From assembly GCA_937975725.1 (NCBI GenBank), contig CALJUL010000131.1, forward strand, positions 1 to 21,330: a stretch of DNA of 21,330 bases, read 5' to 3'. Below are positions 14,959-21,330 of the stretch, one piece after another. This DNA is from an uncultured Pseudoxanthomonas sp. GTDB lineage: Bacteria; Pseudomonadota; Gammaproteobacteria; Xanthomonadales; Xanthomonadaceae. The position numbers and the translations under genes are program-made. Under the pieces are notes generated by a model that was given only the letters and a program-made list of their open reading frames with translations, was not told the origin of the DNA and made no database searches. How positions within the stretch are numbered: position 1 is the first letter of the stretch; the number at the start of each line of letters is the position of its first letter.

Positions 14959-16502
14959 CAGGCGAACAGGCTGCGGCCGCTCATCTCGGCCGGCTGCGGC
15001 AAACCCAGCAGGTCCAGCAGCGTGGGCGCCACGTCGCGCAGCGCGCCGCCGCTGCGCAGGGTGGCCGGGCGTTCGCCGACGTAGACCAGCGGTACCGGGC
15101 CGACGGTGTGCGCGGTGTGCGGCTGTCCGGTCTCGGGGTCGCGCATCATCTCCAGGTTGCCGTGGTCGGCGGTGATGACGAACGCGCCGCCGGCCTTGCG
15201 CACGGCCGCGTCCACTTCGCCGATGGCCTTGTCCACCGCCTGCGCGGCGAGGATGGCGGCGTGCAGGTCGCCGCTGTGGCCGACCATGTCGGGATTGGCG
15301 ATGTTGCAGACGATGGCGTCGAAGCGGCCGGAGCCGATGGCCTCCACCAGCTTCTCGGTCAGCTCGGGGCAGCTCATCTCCGGCTGCAGGTCGTAGGTGG
15401 CGACCTTGGGGCTGGGGATCAGGATGCGCTCCTCGCCGTCGAACACGTCCTCGCGCCCGCCGCTGAAGAAGAACGTCACGTGCGCGTACTTCTCGGTCTC
15501 GGCGATGCGCAACTGGGTCAGGCCGGCGTCGGCCAGCAGTTCGCCGAAGGTGTGGCGCAGGTCGTCCGGCGCGAACGCCACCGGTGCTGGCAGCTTGGCG
15601 TCGTATTCGGTCAGGCAGACATAGCGCGCCAGCTTCGGCACGCGCGTCTGGAAGCCGTCGAAGGCCGGCGACACGAACGCGGCGGTCAACTGGCGCGCGC
15701 GGTCGGCGCGGAAATTCATGAACACCACCGCGTCGCCGTCGGCCATCGGCCGGGCGCCGTCGATGACGGTGGGCAGCACGAACTCGTCGTTCTCGCCGCG
15801 CGCGTAGGCGGCTTCCAGCGCGGCCACGCCGCTGGCGGCATGGTGGTCGCTCTTCGCCTCGACGATGGCGTCCCAGGCCAGCCGCAGGCGGTCCCAGCGC
15901 TTGTCGCGGTCCATCGCGTAGTAGCGGCCGCTGACCGAGGCGATGTGCGCATTGCCCAGCTTCGCGCACAGGTCCTGCAAGGCGCGCAGGCTGGGCTCGG
16001 CCGACTTCGGCGGAGTGTCGCGGCCGTCGAGGAAGGCGTGCACCGCCACCCGCGGCACGCCTTGGCGCTTGGCCAGCTCCAGCATGGCGAAGATGTGCTG
16101 TTCATGGCTGTGAACGCCGCCCGGCGACAGCAGGCCGAACACGTGCAGGGTCTTGCCGCCGGCCTTGGCGGCCTCGCAGGCGGCGACCAGTTCGGCGTTG
16201 GCGAAGAAGCTGCCGTCCTCGATGGCGGCGTCGATGCGGGTCAGGTCCTGGTAGACGATGCGGCCGGCGCCCAGGTTCATGTGGCCCACTTCCGAATTGC
16301 CCATCTGCCCGTCCGGCAGGCCGACGTGGCGGCCTTCGGTGTGGATCAGCGTGTGCGGCGCGGTCGCCAGCAGGCGGCGCCAGTTCGGCAGGTCGGCCTG
16401 CGCCAGCGCGTTGTCGGCCGGGTCCTCGCGATGGCCCCAGCCATCCAGGATCAGCAGCACGACGGGCTTGGGACGCTTGGCGGAGGCGGGGGATGCGGAC
16501 AC
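14958..16502 (-). CDS. gpmI: 2,3-bisphosphoglycerate-independent phosphoglycerate mutase
   Basis: GpmI interconverts 3- and 2-phosphoglycerate in glycolysis and gluconeogenesis using two Mn ions. The 514-residue protein is of normal family length. It shows LILDGWG (Asp20), the phosphorylated serine Ser70 in GNSEVGHMNLG, DGRDTPP, FMNFRADRARQ, and the late metal-binding ITADHGNLEMM and HTAHTVGPVPLVYV. The start is GTG at 16502, with GGAAA about nine bases upstream. It is first in a run with envC and ctpA, its stop overlapping the envC start. This ties a central-metabolism enzyme to division and cell-wall genes. Confidence 0.97.
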   Translation of the reverse strand: MSASPASAKRPKPVVLLILDGWGHREDPADNALAQADLPNWRRLLATAPHTLIHTEGRHVGLPDGQMGNSEVGHMNLGAGRIVYQDLTRIDAAIEDGSFFANAELVAACEAAKAGGKTLHVFGLLSPGGVHSHEQHIFAMLELAKRQGVPRVAVHAFLDGRDTPPKSAEPSLRALQDLCAKLGNAHIASVSGRYYAMDRDKRWDRLRLAWDAIVEAKSDHHAASGVAALEAAYARGENDEFVLPTVIDGARPMADGDAVVFMNFRADRARQLTAAFVSPAFDGFQTRVPKLARYVCLTEYDAKLPAPVAFAPDDLRHTFGELLADAGLTQLRIAETEKYAHVTFFFSGGREDVFDGEERILIPSPKVATYDLQPEMSCPELTEKLVEAIGSGRFDAIVCNIANPDMVGHSGDLHAAILAAQAVDKAIGEVDAAVRKAGGAFVITADHGNLEMMRDPETGQPHTAHTVGPVPLVYVGERPATLRSGGALRDVAPTLLDLLGLPQPAEMSGRSLFA

Positions 16503-16534
16503 GGCGGGTTTCCAGTGACTTCAGGCAGGCGACG

Positions 16535-16540
16535 ATTGTA
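16535..16540 (-). promoter_or_regulatory. Candidate -10 box for gpmI
   Basis: TACAAT on the minus strand, five of six consensus positions, lies 32 bases before the gpmI GTG. No good -35 is seen at 16-18 bases. Instead the short palindrome GGCGTC-CC-GACGCC (16558-16571) is centred there, which could mark an activator site. Confidence 0.35.
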
Positions 16541-16580
16541 GCGAAGCATGGCCTGATGGCGTCCCGACGCCGGCGCGTCT

Positions 16581-16608
16581 AAACCTTCCGCCCGCTGGCG
16601 GCATCAGA
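16581..16608 (+). promoter_or_regulatory. Possible extracytoplasmic-sigma-like promoter before the VNG-repeat gene
   Basis: AAACCTT (16581-16587) and TCAGA (16604-16608) are spaced by 16 bases, loosely like RpoE-type promoters. The implied start near 16615 leaves a short leader with AAGGAA before the ATG. No sigma-70 promoter stands out here. The match is weak. Confidence 0.18.
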
Positions 16609-16637
16609 CCCGGCAACCACCCCAGAAGGAACCCGAC

Positions 16638-17297
16638 ATGAGCCGTACCCGCACCGTCCTGCTGCTGACCCTGGCCCTGGCCGCCGCGCCCGCGCTGGCC
16701 CAGCAGGAAATCTCCAAGGTCAACGGCAGCGTCCGCGCCGAGGCCGGGCAAGTCTATGGCGACCTCGACACGGTCAACGGCAGCATCCACATCGGCGCCG
16801 GCGCCGTGGCCGAGGACGCCAGCACCGTCAACGGCAGCATCACCGTCGAGGACAAGGCCAAGGCCGACTCGCTGGAAACCGTCAACGGCGCCATCCGCGT
16901 CGGCAAGAACGTCGAGATCCGCAACGACATCGAGACGGTCAACGGCAGCGTCTTCGTCGACCGCGGCGGCATCGTCGGCGGCGACATCGAGACCGTCAAC
17001 GGCGCGATCGGCCTGGTTGCCACCCGCCTGACCGGCAACATCGAGACCGTCAACGGCGACGTCACCGTCGGCGTGGACTCGCACGTGAAGGGCGGCATCA
17101 AGGTCGAGAAGCCGCACGGCATCAGCCTGAAGAACCGCCGCGACCCGCGCATCATCATCGGCCCCAACGCCGTGGTCGAAGGCCCGCTGGTGTTCGAGCG
17201 CCCGGTCACTCTGTACGTGCACACCAGCGCCAGGACCGGCCCGGTCACCGGCGCCACCGCCAAGCCGTTCAGCACCGACGCCGCCCCGGCCGACTGA
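16638..17297 (+). CDS. Secreted repeat protein with seven VNG repeats, predicted beta-solenoid
   Basis: This 219-residue protein has a signal peptide (MSRTRTVLLLTLALAAAPAL, cleavage near ALA at residue 21) and is probably periplasmic. Seven copies of a unit built around TVNGSI follow, with VNG at residues 28, 46, 64, 82, 101, 120 and 138, so 18-19 residues per unit. Alternating hydrophobic residues in each unit suggest a right-handed beta-solenoid, as in bactofilins or DUF4097-type proteins. The last ~75 residues have no repeats and end Thr/Ala/Pro-rich. AAGGAA precedes the ATG. I know no function. It lies 135 bases upstream of an M28 lipoprotein gene, but hairpins between them argue for separate transcripts. 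Confidence 0.85.
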   Translation: MSRTRTVLLLTLALAAAPALAQQEISKVNGSVRAEAGQVYGDLDTVNGSIHIGAGAVAEDASTVNGSITVEDKAKADSLETVNGAIRVGKNVEIRNDIETVNGSVFVDRGGIVGGDIETVNGAIGLVATRLTGNIETVNGDVTVGVDSHVKGGIKVEKPHGISLKNRRDPRIIIGPNAVVEGPLVFERPVTLYVHTSARTGPVTGATAKPFSTDAAPAD

Positions 17298-17315
17298 GCC
17301 CGCGGCGCCCCGCCC

Positions 17316-17335
17316 CTCCCCCGCCCGCGGGGGAG
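17316..17335 (+). terminator. GC hairpin after the VNG-repeat gene
   Basis: CTCCCCC (17316-17322) and GGGGGAG (17329-17335) form a seven-base stem with a six-base loop, 18 bases past the stop codon. No U-tract follows, so it is only a candidate terminator. Confidence 0.45.
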
Positions 17336-17350
17336 TCCGGGCGGAAGGCA

Positions 17351-17386
17351 GGCCGGGCCGGCGCGCGCTCCGCGCAAGGCCCGGCC
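17351..17386. repeat. Nested inverted repeat upstream of the M28 peptidase gene
   Basis: GGCCGGGCC (17351-17359) pairs with GGCCCGGCC (17378-17386). Inside it GCGCG (17361-17365) pairs with CGCGC (17371-17375) around a five-base loop. It lies 13 bases before TAGAAT (17400-17405), a likely -10 box, about where a -35 would be expected. Confidence 0.45.
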
Positions 17387-17399
17387 CGCCGGTTCCCGC

Positions 17400-17405
17400 T
17401 AGAAT
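17400..17405 (+). promoter_or_regulatory. Candidate -10 box for the M28 peptidase gene
   Basis: TAGAAT matches five of six consensus positions and lies 28 bases before the ATG at 17433. No recognisable -35 is present at the usual distance. Confidence 0.35.
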
Positions 17406-17432
17406 CCGGATTCCTTTCGTTGAGGAATCCCG

Positions 17433-19133
17433 ATGTCCCGCAAGTTGATGCTGGTGCTTGCCGCCACCGCCGCACTGGCCGCGTGCAAGCAAGAATCCGA
17501 GGCGCCGGCCACGCCGGAAGCCGCCACGCCGCCCGCCGCGGCGCACGCCTTCACCGCCGACATCACCGAGGCCGACTTCTCCGACCTGGTGAAGACCCTG
17601 TCGTCCGACGAATTCGAGGGCCGCGGCCCCGGCTCGGCCGGCGAGGAGAAGACCGTCGCCTACCTGGAAGCGCAGATGAAGCGCATCGGCCTGCAGCCGG
17701 GCAACGGCGACAGCTACTTCCAGGACGTGCCGATGGTGGAGACCACCGCCGACGAAGCGGCCACCACGCTCACGCTGGCCACCGGCGCCGGCGAGCGCAC
17801 CCTGAAGTTCGGCACCGACTACGTGATCGGCACCCGCACCGGACAGACCGAGATCAAGCTGGACGCCAGCGACCTGGTGTTCGTCGGCTACGGCGTGGAC
17901 GCGCCGGAGCAGAAGTGGAACGACTACGCCGGCCAGGACTGGAAGGACAAGACGGTCGTCATGTTCGTCAATGACCCGGGTTTCCACAGCAAGGACCCGA
18001 CCCTGTTCGGCGGCGACCGCATGACCTACTACGGCCGCTGGACCTACAAGTTCGAGGAAGCCGCGCGCAAGGGCGCCGCCGCCGCGCTGATCGTGCACGA
18101 CACCCCCGGCGCCAGCTACGGCTGGGAGGTGGTGAAGAATTCCTGGGCCGGCCCGCAGTACGACCTGCCCGCCAAGGACGATCCGGAACCGCGCATCCCG
18201 CTGCAGGGCTGGCTGAGCGCCGACGCCGCGCGGCAGTTGTTCGCCGACGCCGGCCTGGACCTGGACGCGGCCTACAAGAGCGCCGGCCAGCGCGGCTTCA
18301 AGCCGGTGCCGCTGAAGGCCAAGCTGACCGCCACGCTGAAGAGCAGCATCAGCGAGAAGACCTCGCGCAACGTGGTCGGCGTGCTGCCCGGCAGCAGCAA
18401 ACCCGACGAGGCCGTGCTGTACATGGCCCACTGGGACCACCTGGGCAAGCACGAAGGCGAGCAGGGCGACAACATCTACAACGGCGCGGTGGACAACGCC
18501 ACCGGCGTGGCCGGCATCCTGGAGATCGCCGAGGCCTTCGCGCACCAGGAGCCGAAGCCCGAGCGTTCCGTCGTGTTCGTGGCGGTGACGCTGGAGGAAT
18601 CCGGCCTGCTGGGCTCCAAGTACTACGTCGCCCATCCGACCTTCCCGCTAGACAAGATCGCCGGCGTCATCAACCTGGACGCGATGAGCGTGGCCGGCAA
18701 ATCGCGCGACCTGGTGGTCACCGGCAAGGGCAACTCCGAGCTCGAGGACATGCTGAAGGTCTACGCCGACCAGCAGGGCCGCACCCTCGCCGAGGAAGGC
18801 AACCCGGCCGGCGGCTACTACTTCCGCAGCGACCACTTCAACTTCGCCAAGGCCGGCGTGCCGGCGCTGTACGCCAAGGGCGGCAACGACCTGCTGGAAG
18901 GCGGCATCGAGGCCGGCAAGGCCGCCAGCGACGAGTACGCCAAGCGCTACCATCAGGCCAGTGACGAGATGCACGAAGGCTGGAAGCTGGACGGCGTGGT
19001 GCAGGACCTGCAGGCGCTGTACGGCGTGGGCAAGGACCTGGCCGTGGCCGGCAAGTGGCCCAACTGGTACGAAGGCAACCCCTTCAAGTCCGCGCGCGAC
19101 AAGATGATGCAGCCGGCGCCCGCGGCGAAGTAA
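17433..19133 (+). CDS. M28 family zinc metallopeptidase, lipoprotein
   Basis: M28 enzymes are di-zinc aminopeptidases or carboxypeptidases. The 566-residue precursor has a lipoprotein signal with lipobox LAAC (Cys18). The following Lys-Gln does not signal inner-membrane retention, so outer-membrane anchoring is likely. An Ala/Pro/Glu linker and a protease-associated-type insert (about 120-300, VGYGVDAPE, AAALIVHDTPG) come before the catalytic half. Metal and catalytic residues are complete: His333 (MAHWDHLG), Asp354 (GAVDNATG), Glu388/Glu389 (LEESGLLGS), Asp416 (NLDAMS) and His507 (YHQASDEM). GAGGAAT upstream gives a plausible ribosome site. It is followed by a strong terminator and appears monocistronic. 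The likely role is periplasmic peptide digestion; substrate preference is unknown. Confidence 0.94.
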   Translation: MSRKLMLVLAATAALAACKQESEAPATPEAATPPAAAHAFTADITEADFSDLVKTLSSDEFEGRGPGSAGEEKTVAYLEAQMKRIGLQPGNGDSYFQDVPMVETTADEAATTLTLATGAGERTLKFGTDYVIGTRTGQTEIKLDASDLVFVGYGVDAPEQKWNDYAGQDWKDKTVVMFVNDPGFHSKDPTLFGGDRMTYYGRWTYKFEEAARKGAAAALIVHDTPGASYGWEVVKNSWAGPQYDLPAKDDPEPRIPLQGWLSADAARQLFADAGLDLDAAYKSAGQRGFKPVPLKAKLTATLKSSISEKTSRNVVGVLPGSSKPDEAVLYMAHWDHLGKHEGEQGDNIYNGAVDNATGVAGILEIAEAFAHQEPKPERSVVFVAVTLEESGLLGSKYYVAHPTFPLDKIAGVINLDAMSVAGKSRDLVVTGKGNSELEDMLKVYADQQGRTLAEEGNPAGGYYFRSDHFNFAKAGVPALYAKGGNDLLEGGIEAGKAASDEYAKRYHQASDEMHEGWKLDGVVQDLQALYGVGKDLAVAGKWPNWYEGNPFKSARDKMMQPAPAAK

Positions 19134-19157
19134 GCCGCGCGTTCCGCAACTGGACGA

Positions 19158-19187
19158 AGACGGCGCCCTCGGGCGCCGTCTTTTTTT
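19158..19187 (+). terminator. Strong intrinsic terminator after the M28 peptidase gene
   Basis: AGACGGCGCCC (19158-19168) pairs perfectly with 19171-19181 around a two-base loop, or as a CTCG tetraloop. The stem runs directly into seven T residues (19181-19187), 24 bases after the stop codon. It has all features of Rho-independent termination. Confidence 0.95.
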
Positions 19188-19592
19188 CGCCCTGCGAAAG
19201 CAGGCGTGCGGGTCGCGCGTTCGATGACGCCGGAAACTCGATGCTCATCTGTCGGGGAAGGGGGATGACGGGGCATCTGTTCTTGCGACTGCGACTGCGA
19301 CTGCGATTGCGGTTGCGGAGGTAGAGGTAGAGGGAGGCGAAGGCGAAGGCGGGAAGAAGCTGACAGGGGCAGCCTACGGTCCATGGCCCGGCGGCATTCG
19401 CCAGGAAAGCCGGCGGGCGCAGCACCATGGCGAAACACGGCACACCGCCAGCGGAAACCGCGCACACCGCCCATTCGCCCCCCCTACGCCAGCACTGGGC
19501 AGCCGTCTCTTCCCGCAAGCATGAAGGCGCAGCCCCCGTAGACGCCCGCCGGCATGCGCACTACCCTCCCGCCATTCCCGGAGGAAACATCC
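19188..19592. other. Intergenic stretch without a convincing gene, holding a hexamer repeat tract
   Basis: The frames here give only low-complexity peptides (Arg-Leu or Gln-Ser dipeptides) across the repeat tract and Arg/Pro/Ala-rich sequence elsewhere. The only clear structure is the repeat at 19283-19354. GGAGGAAAC at 19580-19588 belongs to the MAPEG gene. No good promoter for that gene was found. Confidence 0.5.
19283..19354. repeat. 72-bp hexanucleotide-periodic tract
   Basis: Twelve six-base units follow without a phase break: TTGCGA, three CTGCGA, two TTGCGG, two AGGTAG, AGGGAG, two GCGAAG and GCGGGA. The tract therefore changes unit class while keeping a period of six. Tandem expansion with drift would produce this. 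It is non-coding as far as I can see. Copy number may vary between strains. Confidence 0.88.
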
Positions 19593-19985
19593 ATGTCCAT
19601 CGCCTACTGGTGCATCCTGGTCACCGCGCTGCTGCCGTATCTGTGGGTCTTCATCGCCAAGCGCTCCGGCGAGCGCTACAACAACCGCAATCCGCGCGCC
19701 TGGCTCGCCAAGCAGGAAGGCAACTACAAGGTGCAGCGCGCCAACGCCGCCCACCTCAACGGCTTCGAGGCGTTCCCGGCCTTCGTCGCGGGCGTGCTGA
19801 TGGCGCAACTGGCCGGCGTGCCGGCGGACACGGTCACGCCGCTGGCGCTGGCCTTCGTCGCCGCCCGCATCCTGCACGGCGTGTTCTACCTGGCCGACAA
19901 GCACACGCTGCGCAGCCTGTCCTGGCTGGTCGGCATGCTCTGCGCCATCGCCCTGATGGTGCTGGCGGCGATGCGGGTGGGCTGA
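19593..19985 (+). CDS. MAPEG family membrane protein
   Basis: MAPEG proteins are small four-helix membrane proteins; eukaryotic members handle glutathione and eicosanoids, while bacterial roles are mostly unknown. The 130-residue protein begins MSIAYWCILVTALLPYLWV. The conserved segment YNNRNPRAW followed by QRANAAHLNGFEAFPAF (near residues 27-62) is the family signature, with a helix-breaking Asn-Glu in the second helix. Four hydrophobic helices are visible. A strong GGAGGAAAC lies about five bases before the ATG, which fixes the start; frames open upstream to 19554 are not needed. It lies between an intergenic repeat tract and a REP pair and is probably transcribed alone. Confidence 0.92.
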   Translation: MSIAYWCILVTALLPYLWVFIAKRSGERYNNRNPRAWLAKQEGNYKVQRANAAHLNGFEAFPAFVAGVLMAQLAGVPADTVTPLALAFVAARILHGVFYLADKHTLRSLSWLVGMLCAIALMVLAAMRVG

Positions 19986-20034
19986 CGCTTCTTCGGCGCG
20001 TCGTGAGTAAATGGGCGAGCGGTTGTGGAGCGGT

Positions 20035-20067
20035 TGTAGGAGCGACGTAAGTCACGACCGCGGAACC
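20035..20067 (+). repeat. REP-type repeat, left copy
   Basis: This 33-base element begins TGTAGGAGCGACGTAAGTC and is matched on the other strand at 20178-20210 with two mismatches. It resembles the TGTAGGAGCG REP sequences common between genes of xanthomonads and pseudomonads. Its inner hairpin GCGAC/GTCAC carries one mismatch. Just upstream, GCGGTTGT is repeated (20022-20037 region). Confidence 0.85.
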
Positions 20068-20177
20068 CCGCACGCCCCGGAAACCGGATCCGATCACGAT
20101 GGACTCCACCGGCAGGCGATTCGCGTCATCCGCTTGATCCACGCGACATCCGCACGCATCGCGGCTCACGGCGTCCT

Positions 20178-20210
20178 GGTTCTGCGGTCGCGACTTACGT
20201 CGCTCCTACA
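20178..20210 (-). repeat. REP-type repeat, right copy in inverted orientation
   Basis: The minus-strand reading begins TGTAGGAGCGACGTAAGTC and keeps the intact GCGAC/GTCGC hairpin. With the left copy it forms a REP doublet spaced by 110 bases, a BIME-like arrangement. It lies 20 bases past the truC-like stop codon and may serve as its transcript end. Confidence 0.85.
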
Positions 20211-20230
20211 GCCACCCCTGCGGCAGGCGC

Positions 20231-20959
20231 TCAGCGCAGGTCGTCCTCCCAACCGAACAGGGCGAACGCCTTGCGGAATTCCGCGTCCGGCGGCGCCACC
20301 GTTTCGATGCGCTCGCCGCTGACCGGGTGCGGGAACGACAGCCGCACCGCGTGCAGCAGCATGCGGTGCACGCCGCGCATGCGGAAATGGCGGTTGTGGC
20401 GGCCGTCGCCGTGGCTGGTGTCGCCGATCAGGTGGTGGAACGCATGCTTCAGGTGCCGGCGGATCTGGCGGAAGCGCCCGGTCTCCGGCCGGCAGCGCAG
20501 CAGCCCGTAGCGCGAAGTCTCGAAGCCGGCCGACGGCACCGGCAGTTCGCCCGTCGCCAACCGCGTGAAATGCGTCAGCGCCGGCTTCTTCTCCGGCTTG
20601 CCGGGGCCGCCGTCGAGCGGATGGTCCACGCTGAACTCCGGCTCCGGCCAGCCGCGGCACACGGCCAGATAGTCCTTCTCCACTGCGCGCGACATGAACA
20701 CCTTGCCCAGCGCCGACGCGCTGTCGCGGTCGAACGCCACCAGCAGGCAGCCGCTGGTGGCGCGGTCCAGCCGATGGATCAGGAACACCGGGCGGCCGAA
20801 CTGCACGCGCAGACGGTCGGCCACGAAGTCGGTTTCGCCGCCGGCCAGCTTGCTGTCGTGCGCCATCACGCCCGCGGGCTTGTCCACCACCGCGATCCAT
20901 GCATCGGCGTACAGCACCGGCAGCGCGCGCGCATCGGCCATCACCTCACAGGTCTCCAT
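20231..20959 (-). CDS. truC: RluA-family pseudouridine synthase, TruC-like (tRNA U65)
   Basis: TruC converts uridine 65 of certain tRNAs to pseudouridine. The 242-residue protein has the RluA-family signature HRLDRATSG with catalytic Asp65. It has no N-terminal S4 domain, unlike RluC and RluD. Later segments GWPEPEFSVDHPLD, ALTHFTRLATGELPV, SRYGLLRCRPETGR and RRHLKHAFHHLIGD followed by SHGDGRHNR follow E. coli TruC closely in order and wording. The start METCEVMADARAL at 20959 is chosen for the GGAGAGGC ribosome site just upstream; an ATG six codons in (20941) would suit the domain boundary. It is divergent from the M16 peptidase gene. The exact RNA target is inferred from similarity. Confidence 0.9.
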   Translation of the reverse strand: METCEVMADARALPVLYADAWIAVVDKPAGVMAHDSKLAGGETDFVADRLRVQFGRPVFLIHRLDRATSGCLLVAFDRDSASALGKVFMSRAVEKDYLAVCRGWPEPEFSVDHPLDGGPGKPEKKPALTHFTRLATGELPVPSAGFETSRYGLLRCRPETGRFRQIRRHLKHAFHHLIGDTSHGDGRHNRHFRMRGVHRMLLHAVRLSFPHPVSGERIETVAPPDAEFRKAFALFGWEDDLR

Positions 20960-21000
20960 GCCTCTCCGCTTTCCTCGAATCTGCGACACTTGCGGTCCGA

Positions 21001-21021
21001 CGCCTGCGACGGACGCAGGCG
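21001..21021. repeat. Inverted repeat before the M16 peptidase gene
   Basis: CGCCTGCG (21001-21008) and CGCAGGCG (21014-21021) form a perfect eight-base stem with a five-base loop, ending five bases before the AAGGAGG ribosome site. It could be an operator in the divergent region or a hairpin affecting translation. Confidence 0.4.
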
Positions 21022-21039
21022 GTCCAAGGAGGATCCCGG

Positions 21040-21330
21040 ATGAAATCACCCCGCTTTATTGTCGCACTGGGCCTGGCCGTCGCGCTGGCCCTGGGCTCGC
21101 CGGCCGGCGCCCATGCCGACACCGCGCTACCCAAGGGCGTCGTCGCCGGCCCCAGCATCGAGGGCATCAGCGAATACACGCTGCCCAACGGCCTGCGCGT
21201 GCTGCTGTTCCCCGACGCCACCAAGCCCACCGTGACCGTCAACCTGGTCTACGGCGTCGGCTCGGTGCACGAGAACTACGGCGAGACCGGCATGGCGCAC
21301 CTGCTGGAGCACCTGCTGTTCAAGGGCACG
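21040..21330 (+). CDS. Secreted M16 family zinc peptidase, N-terminal part, cut by window edge
   Basis: M16 peptidases (pitrilysin-like) are periplasmic clamshell zinc enzymes that degrade peptides. The 97 codons present encode a signal peptide (MKSPRFIVALGLAVALALG, cleavage near AHA at residue 26). The usual N-terminal domain follows, with YTLPNGLRVLL and the inverted zinc motif HLLEH at 87-91 in GMAHLLEHLLFKGT. The frame runs off the window in a typical position, so full length is unknown; family members are about 450 or 950 residues. AAGGAGG eight bases upstream is an excellent ribosome site. Upstream lies a short divergent region shared with the truC-like gene. Confidence 0.95.
   Translation, partial: MKSPRFIVALGLAVALALGSPAGAHADTALPKGVVAGPSIEGISEYTLPNGLRVLLFPDATKPTVTVNLVYGVGSVHENYGETGMAHLLEHLLFKGT

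Noticed and set aside
14961..15969. Upstream extension of the envC frame to 15969
   Set aside because: It lies in a shadow frame of gpmI and is Arg-rich with no motifs. The EnvC signal peptide begins exactly at the ATG at 14958.
14472..16541. Long plus-strand frame opposite gpmI and envC (about 689 codons)
   Set aside because: No domain motifs, biased composition, antisense to two recognised genes.
16521..18635. Long minus-strand frame opposite the VNG-repeat and M28 genes (about 704 codons)
   Set aside because: Its repeats, such as VDG..VA, are the antisense reading of the VNG repeats; composition is that of a shadow frame.
19055..19324. Small frame ending in an Arg-Leu dipeptide run, and minus-strand frames with Gln-Ser runs
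   Set aside because: The dipeptides come directly from the hexamer repeat read in frame, and there is no ribosome site or conserved sequence.
20035..20210. CRISPR array or insertion sequence ends at the inverted 33-base repeats
   Set aside because: Only two copies, in inverted rather than direct orientation, with no transposase or cas gene between or beside them. A REP doublet explains them better.

Overview
The window is a high-GC chromosomal segment with densely packed, single-copy housekeeping and envelope genes. Gene content and repeat type suggest a gammaproteobacterium of the Xanthomonadaceae (Lysobacter/Luteimonas/Pseudoxanthomonas-like). Support comes from a DUF2244 gene leading the cytochrome c oxidase genes, a gpmI-envC-ctpA run, a short PutA without a DNA-binding domain, and a REP-type repeat beginning TGTAGGAGCGACGTAAGTC. 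The species assignment is an inference.

Layout. 1-2155 (minus): start of a cytochrome c oxidase operon, DUF2244 protein, coxB, and a coxA cut by the window edge. 2412-5627 (plus): putA, bifunctional proline catabolism. 5740-6942 (plus): a soluble HExxH metallopeptidase-like protein of unknown role. 7139-8305 (plus): a membrane diguanylate cyclase. 8537-9916 (minus): a FadL-type outer-membrane transporter with a well-formed promoter and operator-like repeats. 10140-11748 (plus): a rhomboid protease, a DUF1820 protein whose promoter sits almost on its start codon, and a small zinc-ribbon membrane protein. 11749-12223: no convincing gene. 12224-16502 (minus): gpmI, envC and ctpA, with gpmI and envC overlapping by one base. 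16638-19133 (plus): a secreted VNG-repeat protein and an M28 lipoprotein peptidase, closed by a strong terminator. 19188-19592: non-coding, with a 72-bp hexanucleotide-periodic tract. 19593-19985 (plus): a MAPEG family protein. 20035-20210: an inverted REP pair. 20231-20959 (minus): a TruC-like pseudouridine synthase. 21040-21330 (plus): start of a secreted M16 peptidase.

Functionally the window mixes respiration (CoxA/CoxB), amino-acid and lipid nutrition (PutA, FadL), glycolysis (GpmI), cell-wall remodelling (EnvC, CtpA), envelope proteolysis (rhomboid, M28, M16) and c-di-GMP signalling. I found no tRNA, rRNA, CRISPR array, insertion sequence, prophage or defence island. I see no clear new multi-gene system. 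The best candidates for something undescribed are the orphan metallopeptidase at 5740-6942, the regulatory architecture of the fadL promoter, the DUF1820/zinc-ribbon pair, and the hexamer and REP repeats.
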